A DNA stretch of 7,336 bases from Globobulimina sp. (taxonomy: Eukaryota > Foraminifera > Rotaliida), in contig PIVH01000161.1 of assembly GCA_003354225.1 (NCBI GenBank), forward strand, positions 1 to 7,336, read 5' to 3'. Positions within the stretch are counted from its first letter, which is position 1; the number at the start of each line of letters is the position of its first letter. This document shows, one piece after another, positions 6,763 to 7,336 of the stretch. The position numbers were made by a program, and so were the translations under genes. The notes below the pieces were generated by a model. That model was given only the letters and a program-made list of their open reading frames with translations, was not told the origin of the DNA and did not search any database.

Positions 6763-7336
6763 ATGAACTTTGTCATGTATATGATTTTTCTATTCGTGTG
6801 GTTCAACTCGTTATTTGTATTTATATATTTATCACCGCCCTTATTAGAAACATCAAATGAATTTGCTGCGTATTCAATAGTAATATTTGGAATTTTAACT
6901 ATATTTTGTATGTGTGTGTCAGCATCACAATTGGGAGAAGATCCAGAAGAAGGACTTTCCGGTATTGTTGAGACAATTATCCTCACCGCTCACCTTATGA
7001 CTATTTCTGTGGTGTATCATGATGTGACACATATTGATGTTGATGTGACAGCAAATCTTATTTATTCAATCCTTATGAAATGCGCTATGTGGGGTATTGG
7101 TGTATTACTCACATTGGTACTTTTCGATTGCAGCCATCTCACCAAAAAATATGTACGTGCACCACGCGAGAGGCGACAATATGAGATTAATTATGTTAAC
7201 AATGGAGCAGCCCCCGCTTCTGTGTATGAATCGAATTATAAGTATGGCAATTTTTGGGATTGCCATCTTTGTAAACAGCCATTTGATAATGATAACGCAG
7301 TACACTTACAATCCCACTGTATATTGAAATGGGGTC
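6763..7336 (+). CDS. Four-pass membrane RING-H2 protein, copy 2 (partial)
   Basis: The frame is open from the ATG at 6763 to the window end (191 codons) with no stop, so the gene is cut by the window. It is a paralog of the protein at 256. Shared parts include YLSP-LLETSNEFAA early, and from residue 136 (ERRQYEINYVNNG) a nearly identical hydrophilic tail with the CHLC zinc pair (C167, C170). The membrane part is diverged: the loop after the second hydrophobic segment is acidic (QLGEDPEEGL), unlike copy 1, and segment three is less hydrophobic. Odd: W190 stands where copy 1 has the zinc ligand C201 (TGG for TGT), which should weaken the RING unless it is a sequence error so near the end. The rest of the RING lies beyond the window. 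Confidence 0.85.
   Translation, partial: MNFVMYMIFLFVWFNSLFVFIYLSPPLLETSNEFAAYSIVIFGILTIFCMCVSASQLGEDPEEGLSGIVETIILTAHLMTISVVYHDVTHIDVDVTANLIYSILMKCAMWGIGVLLTLVLFDCSHLTKKYVRAPRERRQYEINYVNNGAAPASVYESNYKYGNFWDCHLCKQPFDNDNAVHLQSHCILKWG

Noticed and set aside
1-7336. Mobile element or viral origin of the window
   Set aside because: No transposase, integrase, reverse transcriptase, capsid or terminal inverted repeats were seen. The intron and domain types favour a cellular nuclear genome.

Overview
The window looks like nuclear DNA of an AT-rich unicellular eukaryote. The reasons are a GT...AG intron splitting one gene, multi-domain eukaryotic proteins (RING-H2, F-box, importin-alpha-like ARM repeats, an arginine-serine tract), A/T-rich spacers with microsatellites, and no Shine-Dalgarno or operon signals. 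Recognised genes end in TAG, TGA and TAA, so the standard code fits. The lineage cannot be fixed from sequence alone; a protist is the best guess.

Layout, left to right. 1-255: AT-rich spacer and leader. 256-1095 (+): membrane-anchored RING-H2 protein, copy 1. 1096-1765: spacer with degenerate repeats and no convincing gene. 1766-2214 (-): arginine-serine-rich protein whose C-terminal half is a clear cold-shock domain, reached only through a -1 shift at a run of seven T. 2271-4938 (-), with coding-like sequence continuing to about 5085 and perhaps 5144: one two-exon gene for an F-box plus importin-alpha-like ARM-repeat protein of about 855 residues. Read without splicing it looks like two separate genes. 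5148-5531: spacer with a 15-bp duplication. 5532-6044 (+): secreted protein with a SUEL/rhamnose-binding-lectin-like domain and a perfect 27-bp in-frame duplication. 5931-6677 (-): uncertain cysteine-rich membrane-protein frame, probably with a splice acceptor at 6217. 6763-7336 (+): second RING-H2 copy, cut by the window end.

The two RING copies bracket the interval in the same orientation. Their cytoplasmic RING-side DNA is almost identical (4 differences in 169 bp), the membrane-domain DNA is strongly diverged, and the leader before the start codon is well conserved. This points to an expanding family with gene conversion or domain-wise selection. Copy 2 has Trp where copy 1 has a zinc-binding Cys, close to the window end.

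Two protein types (RING-H2 and F-box) belong to families often linked to ubiquitin transfer, but nothing shows that the genes act together. The most unusual items are the F-box/importin-alpha-like fusion, the SR/cold-shock fusion with its slippery T7, and the mosaic RING pair.
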